Positions 8,419 through 17,922 are shown, numbered from the stretch's first letter. The stretch is DNA of 64,000 nucleotides from an uncultured Caulobacterales bacterium (GCA_903884425.1 CAISEP010000023.1:124001-188000), one strand, 5' to 3'. Notes: a model not told the origin generated them from the sequence alone. A program made the numbers and translations.

Positions 8419-9374
8419 CCGATACCCTCGCCCTGACCATCGTCGCCCCCTGCTACAACGAGGAGGCGGGGCTCGCGGCCTTCGTCGCCCGGATGACCGC
8501 GGCGGCGGACGCCGTGGCGGGGAGCGACTACGAGCTGATCCTGGTGGACGACGGCTCCCGCGACCGGACCTGGAGCGTGATCCGCGGCCTGGCGTCGGAC
8601 CATCCCCGGATCGTCGGTGTGCGCCTGTCCCGCAACCACGGCCACCAGCTGGCGGTGACGGCGGGCCTGTCCCTGGTCCGGGGTCGCCGGATCATGGTCA
8701 TCGATGCCGACCTGCAGGACCCGCCGGAACTGGTGGGGGAGATGATCGCAAGGCTCGACGAGGGCTATGACGTGGTGTTCGGCCGCCGCCGCCAGCGGGC
8801 GGGGGAGAGCATCTTCAAGCGGGCCACGGCGTCGGCCTTCTACCGCACCCTCGCCGCCCTGACCGAGACCGAGATCCCCCTGGACACCGGGGACTTCCGG
8901 CTGATGTCCCGGCGCATCGTCGACCGGCTGAACGCCATGCCCGAGCGGGACCGCTTCATCCGCGGCATGGTGGCCTGGCTCGGCGGGCGGCAGACGGAGC
9001 TGTTGTACGACCGCGACCCGCGGCTGGCGGGACAGACGAACTACACCCTGCGGCGCATGGTCCGGCTGGCCATCGACGGCCTGACCGGCTTTTCCACCGC
9101 ACCGCTGCGCCTGGCCATGGTGCTGGCGGGCTTCGGCCTGGTGGTGGCGGTGGGGCTGATGATCTACGTGCTGTGGGGCTTCCTGACCCATTCGGCCACG
9201 CCCGGCTGGACGAGCCTTGCGCTGATCGTGGTGTTCTTCTCCACCGCCCAGCTCGCGTGCCTGGCCATATTTGGCGAATATCTGGGCCGCACCTACATGC
9301 AGTCCAAGGGACGGCCCCTCTACATGATCGACGAGATCGCCGTCCGCTCCCCCCCGCCGGAGGCAAAGGGCTGA
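8415..9374 (+). CDS. GtrB/DPM1-like family 2 glycosyltransferase
   Basis: A 319-residue inner-membrane enzyme predicted to load a sugar from a nucleotide sugar onto polyprenyl phosphate at the cytoplasmic face. It has the GT2 start IVAPCYNEEAGLAAF, the nucleotide-binding VDDGSRDRT, the catalytic DADLQDPPE motif (residues about 98-106), and two C-terminal membrane helices, as in GtrB, ArnC and Dpm1. The ATG at 8415 overlaps the previous stop (ATGA) and is preferred over a GTG at 8406. With the GT-C protein and GtrA nearby it completes the three parts of a Gtr-type sugar-transfer pathway. Confidence 0.88.
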   Translation: MTDTLALTIVAPCYNEEAGLAAFVARMTAAADAVAGSDYELILVDDGSRDRTWSVIRGLASDHPRIVGVRLSRNHGHQLAVTAGLSLVRGRRIMVIDADLQDPPELVGEMIARLDEGYDVVFGRRRQRAGESIFKRATASAFYRTLAALTETEIPLDTGDFRLMSRRIVDRLNAMPERDRFIRGMVAWLGGRQTELLYDRDPRLAGQTNYTLRRMVRLAIDGLTGFSTAPLRLAMVLAGFGLVVAVGLMIYVLWGFLTHSATPGWTSLALIVVFFSTAQLACLAIFGEYLGRTYMQSKGRPLYMIDEIAVRSPPPEAKG

Positions 9375-10069
9375 TGGACGCCGCCGAGTTCGACAAGTTC
9401 GCCGAGGAATATCTGGCGACCCACACGGACAACCTGAAGATCTCCGGTGAGGCCCCGGACTATTTCGCCCGCTACAAGCTCGAGGAACTGCGCCGCCTGT
9501 GGACCCGCCAGGGCCTGGCGGAGCCCGCCGCCGTGCTGGACTTCGGCTGCGGCATCGGGGCCAGCCTGCCGCATCTGCACGCGGCCTTCCCCGGGGCAGC
9601 CCTCACCGGACTGGATGTGAGCCACAAGAGCCTGGCCATTGCCGAGAGCCGCTTTCCCGGGATCGCCACCCTCGTCCCCTATGACGGGGCCGAAGTGCCC
9701 CTGGCCGACGCCAGCCAGGACCTGATCTTCTCCGCCTGCGTCTTCCACCACATCGACGCGGCCGAGCACACCCGCCTGTTTGCGGAGCTGAAGCGCCTGC
9801 TGCGCCCGGGCGGCCGGCTGGTGATCTTCGAGCACAACCCCGTCAATCCGGTGACCCGCTACATCGTCGCCACCTGCCCCTTTGACGAGAATGCGGTGCT
9901 GATCCCGGCCCCGACCCTTGCCAACCGGCAGAAGGCGGCGGGCTTTGCCCGGGTGGAGACCCGCTATACCGGCTTCTTCCCCGGCCCCCTGCGGGCGCTC
10001 CGCCCCCTGGAACCGGCCATGAGCGCCCTGCCCGTGGGGGCGCAGTACTACACCGTCGCCCGGGCCTGA
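9374..10069 (+). CDS. Class I SAM-dependent methyltransferase
   Basis: A 231-residue soluble methyltransferase. It has motif I (VLDFGCGIGASLPHL, about residues 56-70), the acidic end of strand two (LTGLDVSHKSL), a motif around DLIFSACVFHHI and a post-motif segment LKRLLRPGGRLVIFEHNP, the usual Methyltransf_11 order. The start ATG shares one base with the preceding stop (TGATG). Its place between a GT2 enzyme and a GtrA protein suggests that it methylates a glycan or lipid-linked sugar, but the substrate cannot be read from the sequence. Confidence 0.82.
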   Translation: MDAAEFDKFAEEYLATHTDNLKISGEAPDYFARYKLEELRRLWTRQGLAEPAAVLDFGCGIGASLPHLHAAFPGAALTGLDVSHKSLAIAESRFPGIATLVPYDGAEVPLADASQDLIFSACVFHHIDAAEHTRLFAELKRLLRPGGRLVIFEHNPVNPVTRYIVATCPFDENAVLIPAPTLANRQKAAGFARVETRYTGFFPGPLRALRPLEPAMSALPVGAQYYTVARA

Positions 10070-10076
10070 GCCGGGG

Positions 10077-10508
10077 ATGGAGGCCGCACCCCGGTCATCG
10101 CTGATCGGCCTTCTGGTCCGCTTCGGGCTGGTGGGGGCGGTGAATACCGCCCTCGGGCTGGCGGTGGTCCTGTTGGTGGAGTTCGGGCTGAAAGCCTCCC
10201 CCGTGGTGGCCAATGCCGCGGGCTACGGGGTGGGGTTTGCCGTGGGCTTCGGGCTGAACCGGGGGTTCGTGTTCAAGTCGCAGGCGGGGGTGAGTGCCGC
10301 GGGCCCCCGGTACCTGGCGGCCGTGGCCCTGTGCTACGGCCTGAACCTCGCCGTGCTGCAGGGGCTGCGGGCGGTGCTGCCGGCGGGTGACCTGGCCCGG
10401 GTGGCGGCCCAGCTCTGCGCCATGGGCACCTATACGGTCACCCTGTTCCTCCTGTCCCGCTACTGGGTCTTTGCCGCCGCGCGGTCCTCCGGCGGGCGGA
10501 CCCGGTAG
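10077..10508 (+). CDS. GtrA family membrane protein, copy 2
   Basis: A 143-residue protein with four hydrophobic segments. It opens with the GtrA signature LLVRFGLVGAVNTALGL and has FGLNRGFVFKS after helix two and LLSRYWVFAA at the end of helix four. The predicted role is flipping of a polyprenyl-phosphate-linked sugar made by the GT2 enzyme two genes upstream. It ends the plus-strand operon and its last 49 bp overlap, tail to tail, the end of the minus-strand gene that follows. It differs clearly in sequence from the first GtrA at 2693-3151, so this is not a recent duplication. Confidence 0.85.
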   Translation: MEAAPRSSLIGLLVRFGLVGAVNTALGLAVVLLVEFGLKASPVVANAAGYGVGFAVGFGLNRGFVFKSQAGVSAAGPRYLAAVALCYGLNLAVLQGLRAVLPAGDLARVAAQLCAMGTYTVTLFLLSRYWVFAAARSSGGRTR

Positions 10509-12364
10509 ACTACCACCGGGGCGTTGAGGGCGGTCATCGGCACCAGCCAGTCCGGCGCGGCGCTGCGGTCCAGCTGGGCCTGCAGGGCGTCGGGTGCCAG
10601 CCCCCGCCGGTCGGCATTGCGGTGGTGGACGGGGCATTCCAGCACATAGGTCACCCCCAGCTGGCGGGCCCGGTCATAGGCTGCCTCCCCCCGGGCGGAC
10701 AGGATGCTCCGCGCCGCCATGATCCCCCAGCTGAGCCGGTGATAGGGGCCGGACAGGCTGGAGGAGGGGGTGTGGGCCAGGACGAAGGGACCGAGGTCGA
10801 TCTCGCTCACCGTCAGGCCCTTCGGGGCCCGGGCCAGCACGTCATAGGACGACGCGTTCAGGCAGTAGTCCCGGGGTGGCCGGGGCTTGGCGGCGACCTT
10901 GGGCGTGGACCTTGTCCCGGTCGTGTGGCGCGGGGCCGCGGCGGGGGGCGGCGGGGTCTGCAGGGCGGCGAGACGCTCGGCCCCCATCTGGGCCATGGAA
11001 CCCCAGCCGTCCGGGGTCAGCAGCATGGCCGCGCCGATGGCGGCAAAGCTCGCCACACCGGCCTCGTAGCGCCGGGCCAGGACCGCGGCCGCCACGGCGA
11101 TGGGCGGGATCTCGAACCACAGGGCATAGGCCGTCATCCGCGCGGCCAGGGCCCCGACGACGAGGCCCAGCGCCAGGGAGAGGGCCGTGGTCCACCAGGC
11201 CCCGTCCATCAGCCGGCGGGGCTGCCACAACAGGCCCAGCGTCGCCAGCACGCCGACGACGGCGGCACCCGCGAGGGTCATGGCCCGCCCGGCGTCCCGC
11301 TGATGGAGCACCCACCAGTTGGCCACCTCGTTCACATGGTCGAGCCAGATGGCCCGGATGCGGGGGTCCACATCGGCGAAGGGGCCATGCACGCAGTTGG
11401 GGTCGAGGCCCAGATAGGCGGCGAGGGCGGCACCTCCGGCCAGCACCACGGCCAGGGCCCGGAAGCGGCTGTCCCGGAACCGGCTGAGCGCCATGCCGAC
11501 CCAAAGCACGGCGATCCCGGCCACCACGCCGGCCACCAGATTGAGGCCGATGGCGTCGCAGGCGGACACGGCCCAGCGGTCCGGCGGGGTCTGGATGCCC
11601 TGGGCGATCACGGTGGAGGCTGCCAGCGCCAGGCCGTAGCTGCGCACGAACCGCCGTGTGCCGGGATCGAGCACGAACCTCAGCGCGATCGATCCGGCGA
11701 TCAGCACCTGGAAGAACAGGGCCTCCAGCCCGATGGCCAGGCCGAGGCCTCCGGCAATCCCGGCGGTCACGGCCCAGGCCCGGCGGTGGCTGGGCTGCAG
11801 GGCTCCGGCCAGGGCCACCAGGGTCAGGGCGATCTGGGCATTGTGGTGGTCCACCCGCCCGGAATGGAACTGGGAGGCATAGAGGGACACGTTCAGCAGC
11901 AGCAGCACCGTGGCCGCGATCACCGCGGGCTGGGCCCGGTCATGACGTCCGGTGGAGACCGCCAGTGCCCGGGCGCTGACCAGGGTGGCCCAGGCCGCCG
12001 GGATGATCCACAGGCCCGGCCAGACGATCCGGGTGGCATATTCCGCATCCGCCGGGGACAGGACCAGACGGAACAGCAGGGTCAGCCCCGCCAGTCCCCC
12101 GTCCAGCAGCCGCGACCAGTGCATGTAGACCCCCACCGGGGGCTGCAGGCGCAGCCAGTGCTGGTCCCACCAGCCCCGTCCGGCCAGCAGCTCGCGCACC
12201 ATCACCAGCCGGGTGGCGTCGTCGGTGTCCCCCAGCGCCGCGCGCATCCAGCGCATGTTGTCCGCATAGGACACGGCACTGGCCACCACGGCGACGAACA
12301 CCGCCAAAAGGGCGAGGCGCGCCGGGGTCGTCAGGTCGGGAAGCTTGCGGGGAAGGCGGCTCAA
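10460..12364 (-). CDS. Large polytopic membrane protein with STT3/AglB-like first-loop motif
   Basis: A 634-residue protein with roughly 11-12 hydrophobic segments and a C-terminal soluble part of about 150 residues. I do not recognise a named family. Directly after the first membrane segment, LGDTDDATRLVMVREL (near residue 40) and then PPVGVYMHWSRLLD resemble the first external loop of oligosaccharyltransferase-type GT-C proteins, where an acidic motif is followed by an Arg and a Gly/Trp-rich turn. No WWDYG-like motif is seen in the C-terminal part, so a true STT3 function is not supported. It follows pgi on the same strand by 39 bp and overlaps gtrA tail to tail. Glycan transfer is an inference from the motif and the neighbouring locus. 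Confidence 0.6.
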   Translation of the reverse strand: MSRLPRKLPDLTTPARLALLAVFVAVVASAVSYADNMRWMRAALGDTDDATRLVMVRELLAGRGWWDQHWLRLQPPVGVYMHWSRLLDGGLAGLTLLFRLVLSPADAEYATRIVWPGLWIIPAAWATLVSARALAVSTGRHDRAQPAVIAATVLLLLNVSLYASQFHSGRVDHHNAQIALTLVALAGALQPSHRRAWAVTAGIAGGLGLAIGLEALFFQVLIAGSIALRFVLDPGTRRFVRSYGLALAASTVIAQGIQTPPDRWAVSACDAIGLNLVAGVVAGIAVLWVGMALSRFRDSRFRALAVVLAGGAALAAYLGLDPNCVHGPFADVDPRIRAIWLDHVNEVANWWVLHQRDAGRAMTLAGAAVVGVLATLGLLWQPRRLMDGAWWTTALSLALGLVVGALAARMTAYALWFEIPPIAVAAAVLARRYEAGVASFAAIGAAMLLTPDGWGSMAQMGAERLAALQTPPPPAAAPRHTTGTRSTPKVAAKPRPPRDYCLNASSYDVLARAPKGLTVSEIDLGPFVLAHTPSSSLSGPYHRLSWGIMAARSILSARGEAAYDRARQLGVTYVLECPVHHRNADRRGLAPDALQAQLDRSAAPDWLVPMTALNAPVVVYRVRPPEDRAAAKTQ

Positions 12365-12403
12365 GGGCGGCCGGTCACAAGCAGGCGGTGAAGGGTGGGG
12401 ACC

Positions 12404-14047
12404 TCAACGGTGGGCTCCGGCCAGGCGCGCCACCAGGGCGGTGGTGGACGGGTCATGGGCCCGGCGGGAACCGCCCTCCAGCTCGTCCAGCAGGCGCACG
12501 GCCAGGGTCTTGCCCAGCTCCACCCCCCACTGGTCGAAGCTGTTGATCCCCCAGATCACCCCTTCCACGAAGGTCTTGTGCTCATAGAGGGCCAGCAGCG
12601 CCCCCAGGGTCTCCGGCGACAGGCGCTCCCCCAGGATCAGGCTGGTGGGGCGGTTGCCCGGGAAGGTCCGCTGTGGGGCCAGGATGTCGATCTCCGCGGG
12701 GGAAAGCCCCTTGGCCGTGAGCTCGGCGCGCACGTCGGCCTCGCTGCGGCCGATCATCAGGGCCTCGGCCTGGGCCAGCAGGTTGGCGGTAAGCTTGGCA
12801 TGCATGTCCGCCGGACCCTCGTCCGACGCGGCGAAGCCCACCAGGTCCACGGGGATCACGTCCACCCCCTGGTGCAGCAGCTGGAAGAAGGCGTGCTGGC
12901 CGTTGGTGCCCGCATCGCCGAACACCACCGTGGCGGTGGGGCGGGCCACCGGGCGGCCGTCCGTGCCGGTCTGCTTGCCGTTGGATTCCATTTCCAGCTG
13001 CTGGAGGAAGGCGGGCAGCAGCCGCAGCCGCTGGGCATAGGGCACCACGGCCCGGGCCGCGCGGCCGAGGCCATTGCGGTTGAACAGGTGCGCACCCGCC
13101 AGCAGCACCGGGGCATTGGCCTCCAGCGGGGCTTGCGCAAAGTGCCGGTCCATGGCCGCGGCACCCTCCAGGAACCTCTGGAACACGTCATAGCCCAGCG
13201 CCACGGCGCAGGAGAGACCCACCGCCGACCAGATGGAGAACCGCCCGCCGACCCAATCCCAGAAGGCGAACACCCGGTCCGGGTTGACGCCGAAGGCCAC
13301 CGCCCGCTCCGGCGCGGCGGAGACGGCGGCGAAGTGCAGGCGCGCGCCATCCTCCCCCAGACCGGCCCGCAGCCAGTCCCGGGCGGCCTCGGCATTGGCC
13401 AGGGTCTCCAGCGTGGTGAAGGTCTTGGAGACCGCGATGACCAGGGTGGTCTCGGGGTCGAGGCCGGTCAGGGCCTGGACGATCTCCGCCCCGTCCACAT
13501 TGGCGACGAAGCGCAGGTCGATCGACGGGTCGAGGGGCTTCAGCGCCTCCCATACCAGCCGCGGTCCGAGGTCGGAGCCGCCGATGCCGATGTGCAGGAT
13601 GGCCTTGAAGGCATTGCCCGTGGCGCCGCGGATCGTCCCGTCCCGCACCCCGTCGGCCAGGGCCCGCATGCGGTGGCGTCCGGCTTCCACCTCCGCGCTC
13701 ACCGGCACCCCGTCAGCGTGCAGGTCGGACCCGTCCGGGGCGCGAAGGGCGCTGTGCAGCACCGCCCGGCCCTCGGACCGGTTGACGATGGCCCCGCCGA
13801 ACAGGCCGTCCCGCGCGGCTTCCACGCCGCTGGCGCGGACCAGTTCCAGCACCGCGTCCAGCCCGTCCAGGGACCAGCTCTGCTTGGCGAGGTCCAGGGT
13901 CAGGCCCGCGGCCTCCACCGTCAGGCGGGCCAGCCGGTCCGGCTCGGCGGCAAACCGGTCGAGGATGGGGGTCAGACGTGACGACGCCGCCGCCCGGTCC
14001 AGTCGGTCCCAGGCGGCGGCGATGCGGTCGGCGGCAGGGGTGGACAT
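12404..14047 (-). CDS. pgi: Glucose-6-phosphate isomerase
   Basis: Interconverts glucose-6-phosphate and fructose-6-phosphate in the cytoplasm. The 547-residue length matches the family. Recognisable elements are IGIGGSDLGPRLVWEAL, the phosphate-binding SKTFTTLETLANA, VGGRFSIWSAVGLS, GTNGQHAFFQLLHQG and the C-terminal SFDQWGVELGK containing part of the active site. The ATG at 14047 shares one base with the trxA stop (TGATG), so pgi is coupled to trxA; an in-frame extension upstream lies inside trxA and is not used. Confidence 0.96.
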   Translation of the reverse strand: MSTPAADRIAAAWDRLDRAAASSRLTPILDRFAAEPDRLARLTVEAAGLTLDLAKQSWSLDGLDAVLELVRASGVEAARDGLFGGAIVNRSEGRAVLHSALRAPDGSDLHADGVPVSAEVEAGRHRMRALADGVRDGTIRGATGNAFKAILHIGIGGSDLGPRLVWEALKPLDPSIDLRFVANVDGAEIVQALTGLDPETTLVIAVSKTFTTLETLANAEAARDWLRAGLGEDGARLHFAAVSAAPERAVAFGVNPDRVFAFWDWVGGRFSIWSAVGLSCAVALGYDVFQRFLEGAAAMDRHFAQAPLEANAPVLLAGAHLFNRNGLGRAARAVVPYAQRLRLLPAFLQQLEMESNGKQTGTDGRPVARPTATVVFGDAGTNGQHAFFQLLHQGVDVIPVDLVGFAASDEGPADMHAKLTANLLAQAEALMIGRSEADVRAELTAKGLSPAEIDILAPQRTFPGNRPTSLILGERLSPETLGALLALYEHKTFVEGVIWGINSFDQWGVELGKTLAVRLLDELEGGSRRAHDPSTTALVARLAGAHR

Positions 14048-14376
14048 CAGGCGCTGACGCCCGTCTCCGTCAGCCATTCCAGGATCTTGGCCTTGGGCAT
14101 GGCCCCGACCTTCATGGACGACATCTGGCCGTCCTTGAACAGCATCATGGTGGGGATGCCGCGGACGCCGTAGCGGCCGGGGGTGGACGGGCTGTCCTCG
14201 ATGTTCAGCTTGGCGATGGTGACGCGGCCCGACAGCTCCTCGGCGATCTGGTCGAGGACCGGGGCGATCTGCTTGCAGGGACCGCACCATTCCGCCCAGA
14301 AATCCACCAGCACGGGCTGGCCGGCCTTCAGCACGTCGCGTTCAAACGTCTCGTCGGTCACCTTCAGGGTGCTCAT
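14047..14376 (-). CDS. trxA: Thioredoxin
   Basis: A 109-residue cytoplasmic dithiol reductant. The active site WCGPCK is at about residues 30-35 within VDFWAEWCGPCKQIAPVLDQ, and the cis-proline loop is GIPTMMLF. Length, motif and lack of a signal peptide fit TrxA. It starts at ATG 14376, 72 bp after addA, in the same orientation, and overlaps pgi by one base. An AAGGAG-type ribosome-binding site (GCAAAGGAGCGTAGC) stands before the ATG. Confidence 0.96.
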   Translation of the reverse strand: MSTLKVTDETFERDVLKAGQPVLVDFWAEWCGPCKQIAPVLDQIAEELSGRVTIAKLNIEDSPSTPGRYGVRGIPTMMLFKDGQMSSMKVGAMPKAKILEWLTETGVSA

Positions 14377-14448
14377 GCTACGCTCCTTTGCGGGCGCACC
14401 TGGTCGGCCGCCCCGTGAACTGAGATGTAAGCCGCCGGGCCCTTGCGA

Positions 14449-17400
14449 TCAACTGGCGCGGCGCAGGGCATTGAGCCGCTCGACGATCAGATTTTCCGGT
14501 ACCGGCATCAGCCTGGGTCCATCGGTCCAGACCAGGGCCGCCTCCACCCGACGGCCGGGGAAGATGGCCCGCAGCACCGCCACATAGACCGCCATCTGCG
14601 TCAGATAGGCGGGATCGGCATTGTCCACCCGGTCCGGGGCCGGACGGTTGGTCTTGAAGTCCACCACCAGCACCCGGTCGGGGGTGATCGTCATCCGGTC
14701 CACCCGGCCGGAAATGGCGAGCCCCGGGGGAAGGTCCGGCGCGGTCCCGGCCACGGCCGCCTCGGGCCGGCTGCCGGGGCCGAACACCTCGGCAAAGCGC
14801 GGGTCCTCCAGCACGGCGAGGGCGGCGGCGGCCATTTCCAGCCGCTGTTCCGGGGTCAGGTCCCGCTCCTTGGCCAGGATCCGCGCCGCGGCGGCGGCCC
14901 GGTCGGGGCCGGGCAGGTCGGGCAGCAGCTGGAACAGGCGGTGGATCAGGTCCCCCCGGCGGAACCGGCCCAACCCCCCGGTGGCGGCCAGAGGCGACGG
15001 CGTGGCCCCGCGGCTGCGCTCCGCCAGGGCGGTGGGCGAGGCCCAGGCCTGGGCCGCGGGGGAGGCCGGGGCCGGGCGGGTGACCCAGGCGGGTGTGGAT
15101 GCCGGTTCCGCACGGCTCGCCACCGCCGCGGCCCCGCGCACCGGGTCGGCCCCGTATCTGTGGAAGGCAAAGCCCTGGTCGTCGACCAGCTCCCGCGCCG
15201 TGTCCGCCAGGCGCACGTCGAAGGCCTCCGCCAGCCAGGGCAGCCAGCCCCTGGCCTTGTCCAGCGTCGTCCGGGCATTCAGGCGGCCGCACAGGATCAG
15301 CCGATCCCGGGCCCGGGTCAGGCCCACATAGAGGAGCCGGGCCAGCTCGTCCCGCTCCCGCAGCTTGGCCGTCTCCCGCGCCGCCCTGGCCACCCGGCAG
15401 TCGTCGGTGCCCCCCGCGGCCAGCCAGATCAGCGCCCCCCCGTCCTCCAGAGGCGTCAGGGCGGCGCGGGACTTGTCGGTGAAGACGGTGTCGGCCATGA
15501 ACACCACCGGGGCCTCCAGCCCCTTGGCGCCATGGGCGGTCATCACCCGCACCTCGCCCTTCGGCTCGTCCATCTCCCGCTTCAGGGTCAGGTCCAGGGT
15601 GTCGAGCCCGGCGCAGAACCGCTCCAGGTCGAAGATGTTGCGGCCCTCCGCCGCCAGGGCCTGACCGAGGAAGGCGTCCAGCGCCTCCCCCGCCTCGGCC
15701 CCCAGCCGGGTGACGAAGCGCTGGCGCAGGCTGCGGCCCTTGTGATCGGCGACGCACAGCAGCCGGGCAAAGAACTCGAAGGGCGGCACCGATTGTCCCA
15801 GGTCCCGGGCCAGCGCCAGCACCTGCGCCGCCCGGGTCCAGGCGGGCCGCTCGGCGCTGCGGGCCATCAGGGCGGCGGACAGGCTCTCGCGACGGCCCAC
15901 GGCCAGGTCGAACAGGTCGGTCTCCGTCAGGTCGCAGAGCGGGCTGCGCAGCAGCTCTGCCACGGTGAGGTCGTCCCAGGGATAGAGGGCGTAGCGGGCG
16001 AGCGAGGTCAGGTCCTGGAACACCAGGTGCTCCGACAGCTTCAGCCGGTCGGCCCCCGCTACCGGCACGCCCCGGCGCTTAAGCTCCCGCAGGGTCTCCT
16101 CGAACAGGGGGCCGCGCTTGCGCACGAGGATGAGGATATCGCCATAGTCCACCGGGCGCTCGCCGGTGCGGTCCTTCACCCGGTCGCCGCGGCGGACCAT
16201 GGCCTCGCACTCCACCGCGATCCGCTCCGCCAGCGTGCGCCAGGCCCCGGTGGTGTGGGCCGCGTCCACCGGGTCCCAGGCGTCCTGCGGCTCGGTGGCC
16301 ATCTCGCTGACCGGGGGCCAGAAGTCGACGCAGCCGGGGTCGTTCGCCCGCTGGGCCACGTGCCGCACCGCCTCCCCGTCGGAGGCCGCGCCCAGATGAG
16401 GGGCCAGCTGGCTCGCCCGGTCGGAGCCGCGGAACACCGTATCCACGAACGCCAGCACCTCCGGGGTGGAGCGCCAGGACATGTTCAGCTGGATGCTCTC
16501 GAAGGTCCGCCCCGCCCCGTGGGCCAGGGCCTGCACCCGCTGGCTCTGGGCCAGCAGCAGGTGCGGCGCGGCCCCCTGGAAGGAGAAGATCGACTGCTTC
16601 TCGTCGCCGACGATGAACACGGTGCGCTGCAGGCGGCGCTCCCGGCCGTCCTCCCCGGCGAAGAACTCCGCCACCAGGGCGGTCAGGATCGCCCACTGGT
16701 CGGGGCTGGTGTCCTGCGCCTCGTCGATCAGGATGTGCTCCACCCCGCCGTCCAGCTTGAACAGCACCCAGGCAGCGGAGGGGCGGTCGGACAACAGCGC
16801 CCTGGCCTTCACGATCAGGTCAGCGAAGTCCAGCGCCCCCGAGGCCGCCTTGGCCGCGTCATGGGCGATCGCATAGAAGCCGCCCACCAGCAGCACGTCC
16901 AGGGTCTCCGCCGCCGTGCGGGCGGCGCGGACACGCTCACGGACCTCGCTCAGTCGGGCCTGTTCCCGCTCGATCCAATCCCGCACCCAGGGATCGACGC
17001 CCTTGGTGGGAAAGTTCGCCCGCCGGGGCTCGCCCTTCTCGGTGAAGAACAGCCCGAACACGGCATCCTCGTCGGCCTGTCCGGCGCGGGCCGCCTCGAG
17101 GATGGCCTGCAGCTTCAGGCCGTTGGGCCGGTCGGTCTTTTCCGACCCCAGCGACAGGGCCGCCGCCGCCCCGCCATAGGCCGCGACGTCCAGGGCGGGT
17201 TCGGAGAGGCCCCGCTCCAGCTCCGCCTCCGCCGTCGTCCAGCCGTCGAGGCCGAGGCTCTTGGCAATGGTCCCCGCCAGGTCCCCCTCCGCGGCGGCGA
17301 TGCTGGCGGCGATGGCCTCGCGGTTCTGGGCCAGTTGGGTGAACAGGGCCTCGAAGGCCGTGAAATCGAGCTTCACCGACAGCCGGGCATAGGCCTGGCC

Positions 17401-17922
17401 CAGCCCCGTGTCCGGATCTGCCGCGGCCTCGGCCAGCCGGTCCCGGGCCCGGCGGGTGATCTCCGCCTCGGCCACGTCGTCCAGCACGGTGAAGCCCGGC
17501 GTCACCCCGGCCTCCAGCGGGAACTGGCGCAGCAGCTTCTCGCAGAAGCCGTGCAGGGTCTGGATCTTCAGCCCGCCGGGGGTCTCCAGCGCCAGCGCGA
17601 ACAGCCGCCTTGCGGCGGACAGCTGGCCCTCGTCATAGGTGTCCGCCGCACGGCCCTCCAGCTGGGACAGGGCCGTCACCAGCACCTCGTCCCGGGCGAT
17701 GGCGAAGGCACCGAGCGTCTGGAACAGGCGGCGCTGCATCTCCGAGGCGGCGGCCTTGGTGAAGGTGACGCACAATATGGTCTCGGGCCTCGCCCCCTGC
17801 AGCAGCAGGCGCGCCACCCGGTCCACCAGGGTCTTGGTCTTGCCGGAGCCGGCATTGGCGCTGACGGCGGCGGAGATGGCCGGATTGGCGGCGGCGGTCT
17901 GCGGATCGAACAAAAGGCTCAT
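14449..17922 (-). CDS. addA: Double-strand break repair helicase-nuclease AddA
   Basis: The 1157-residue UvrD-like subunit of the AddAB helicase-nuclease, which resects DNA ends for RecA. The Walker A motif SANAGSGKTKTL is near residue 30, further SF1 motifs include HILIDEAQDTSPDQW and VRVMTAHGAKGLEAP, and the C-terminal nuclease motif is VLVVDFKTNRPAP followed by a YLTQM-type motif. The ATG at 17922 overlaps the addB stop (ATGA); a longer in-frame start would sit inside addB. AddA and AddB are encoded together, as is usual in alphaproteobacteria, which use AddAB rather than RecBCD. Confidence 0.95.
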   Translation of the reverse strand: MSLLFDPQTAAANPAISAAVSANAGSGKTKTLVDRVARLLLQGARPETILCVTFTKAAASEMQRRLFQTLGAFAIARDEVLVTALSQLEGRAADTYDEGQLSAARRLFALALETPGGLKIQTLHGFCEKLLRQFPLEAGVTPGFTVLDDVAEAEITRRARDRLAEAAADPDTGLGQAYARLSVKLDFTAFEALFTQLAQNREAIAASIAAAEGDLAGTIAKSLGLDGWTTAEAELERGLSEPALDVAAYGGAAAALSLGSEKTDRPNGLKLQAILEAARAGQADEDAVFGLFFTEKGEPRRANFPTKGVDPWVRDWIEREQARLSEVRERVRAARTAAETLDVLLVGGFYAIAHDAAKAASGALDFADLIVKARALLSDRPSAAWVLFKLDGGVEHILIDEAQDTSPDQWAILTALVAEFFAGEDGRERRLQRTVFIVGDEKQSIFSFQGAAPHLLLAQSQRVQALAHGAGRTFESIQLNMSWRSTPEVLAFVDTVFRGSDRASQLAPHLGAASDGEAVRHVAQRANDPGCVDFWPPVSEMATEPQDAWDPVDAAHTTGAWRTLAERIAVECEAMVRRGDRVKDRTGERPVDYGDILILVRKRGPLFEETLRELKRRGVPVAGADRLKLSEHLVFQDLTSLARYALYPWDDLTVAELLRSPLCDLTETDLFDLAVGRRESLSAALMARSAERPAWTRAAQVLALARDLGQSVPPFEFFARLLCVADHKGRSLRQRFVTRLGAEAGEALDAFLGQALAAEGRNIFDLERFCAGLDTLDLTLKREMDEPKGEVRVMTAHGAKGLEAPVVFMADTVFTDKSRAALTPLEDGGALIWLAAGGTDDCRVARAARETAKLRERDELARLLYVGLTRARDRLILCGRLNARTTLDKARGWLPWLAEAFDVRLADTARELVDDQGFAFHRYGADPVRGAAAVASRAEPASTPAWVTRPAPASPAAQAWASPTALAERSRGATPSPLAATGGLGRFRRGDLIHRLFQLLPDLPGPDRAAAAARILAKERDLTPEQRLEMAAAALAVLEDPRFAEVFGPGSRPEAAVAGTAPDLPPGLAISGRVDRMTITPDRVLVVDFKTNRPAPDRVDNADPAYLTQMAVYVAVLRAIFPGRRVEAALVWTDGPRLMPVPENLIVERLNALRRAS

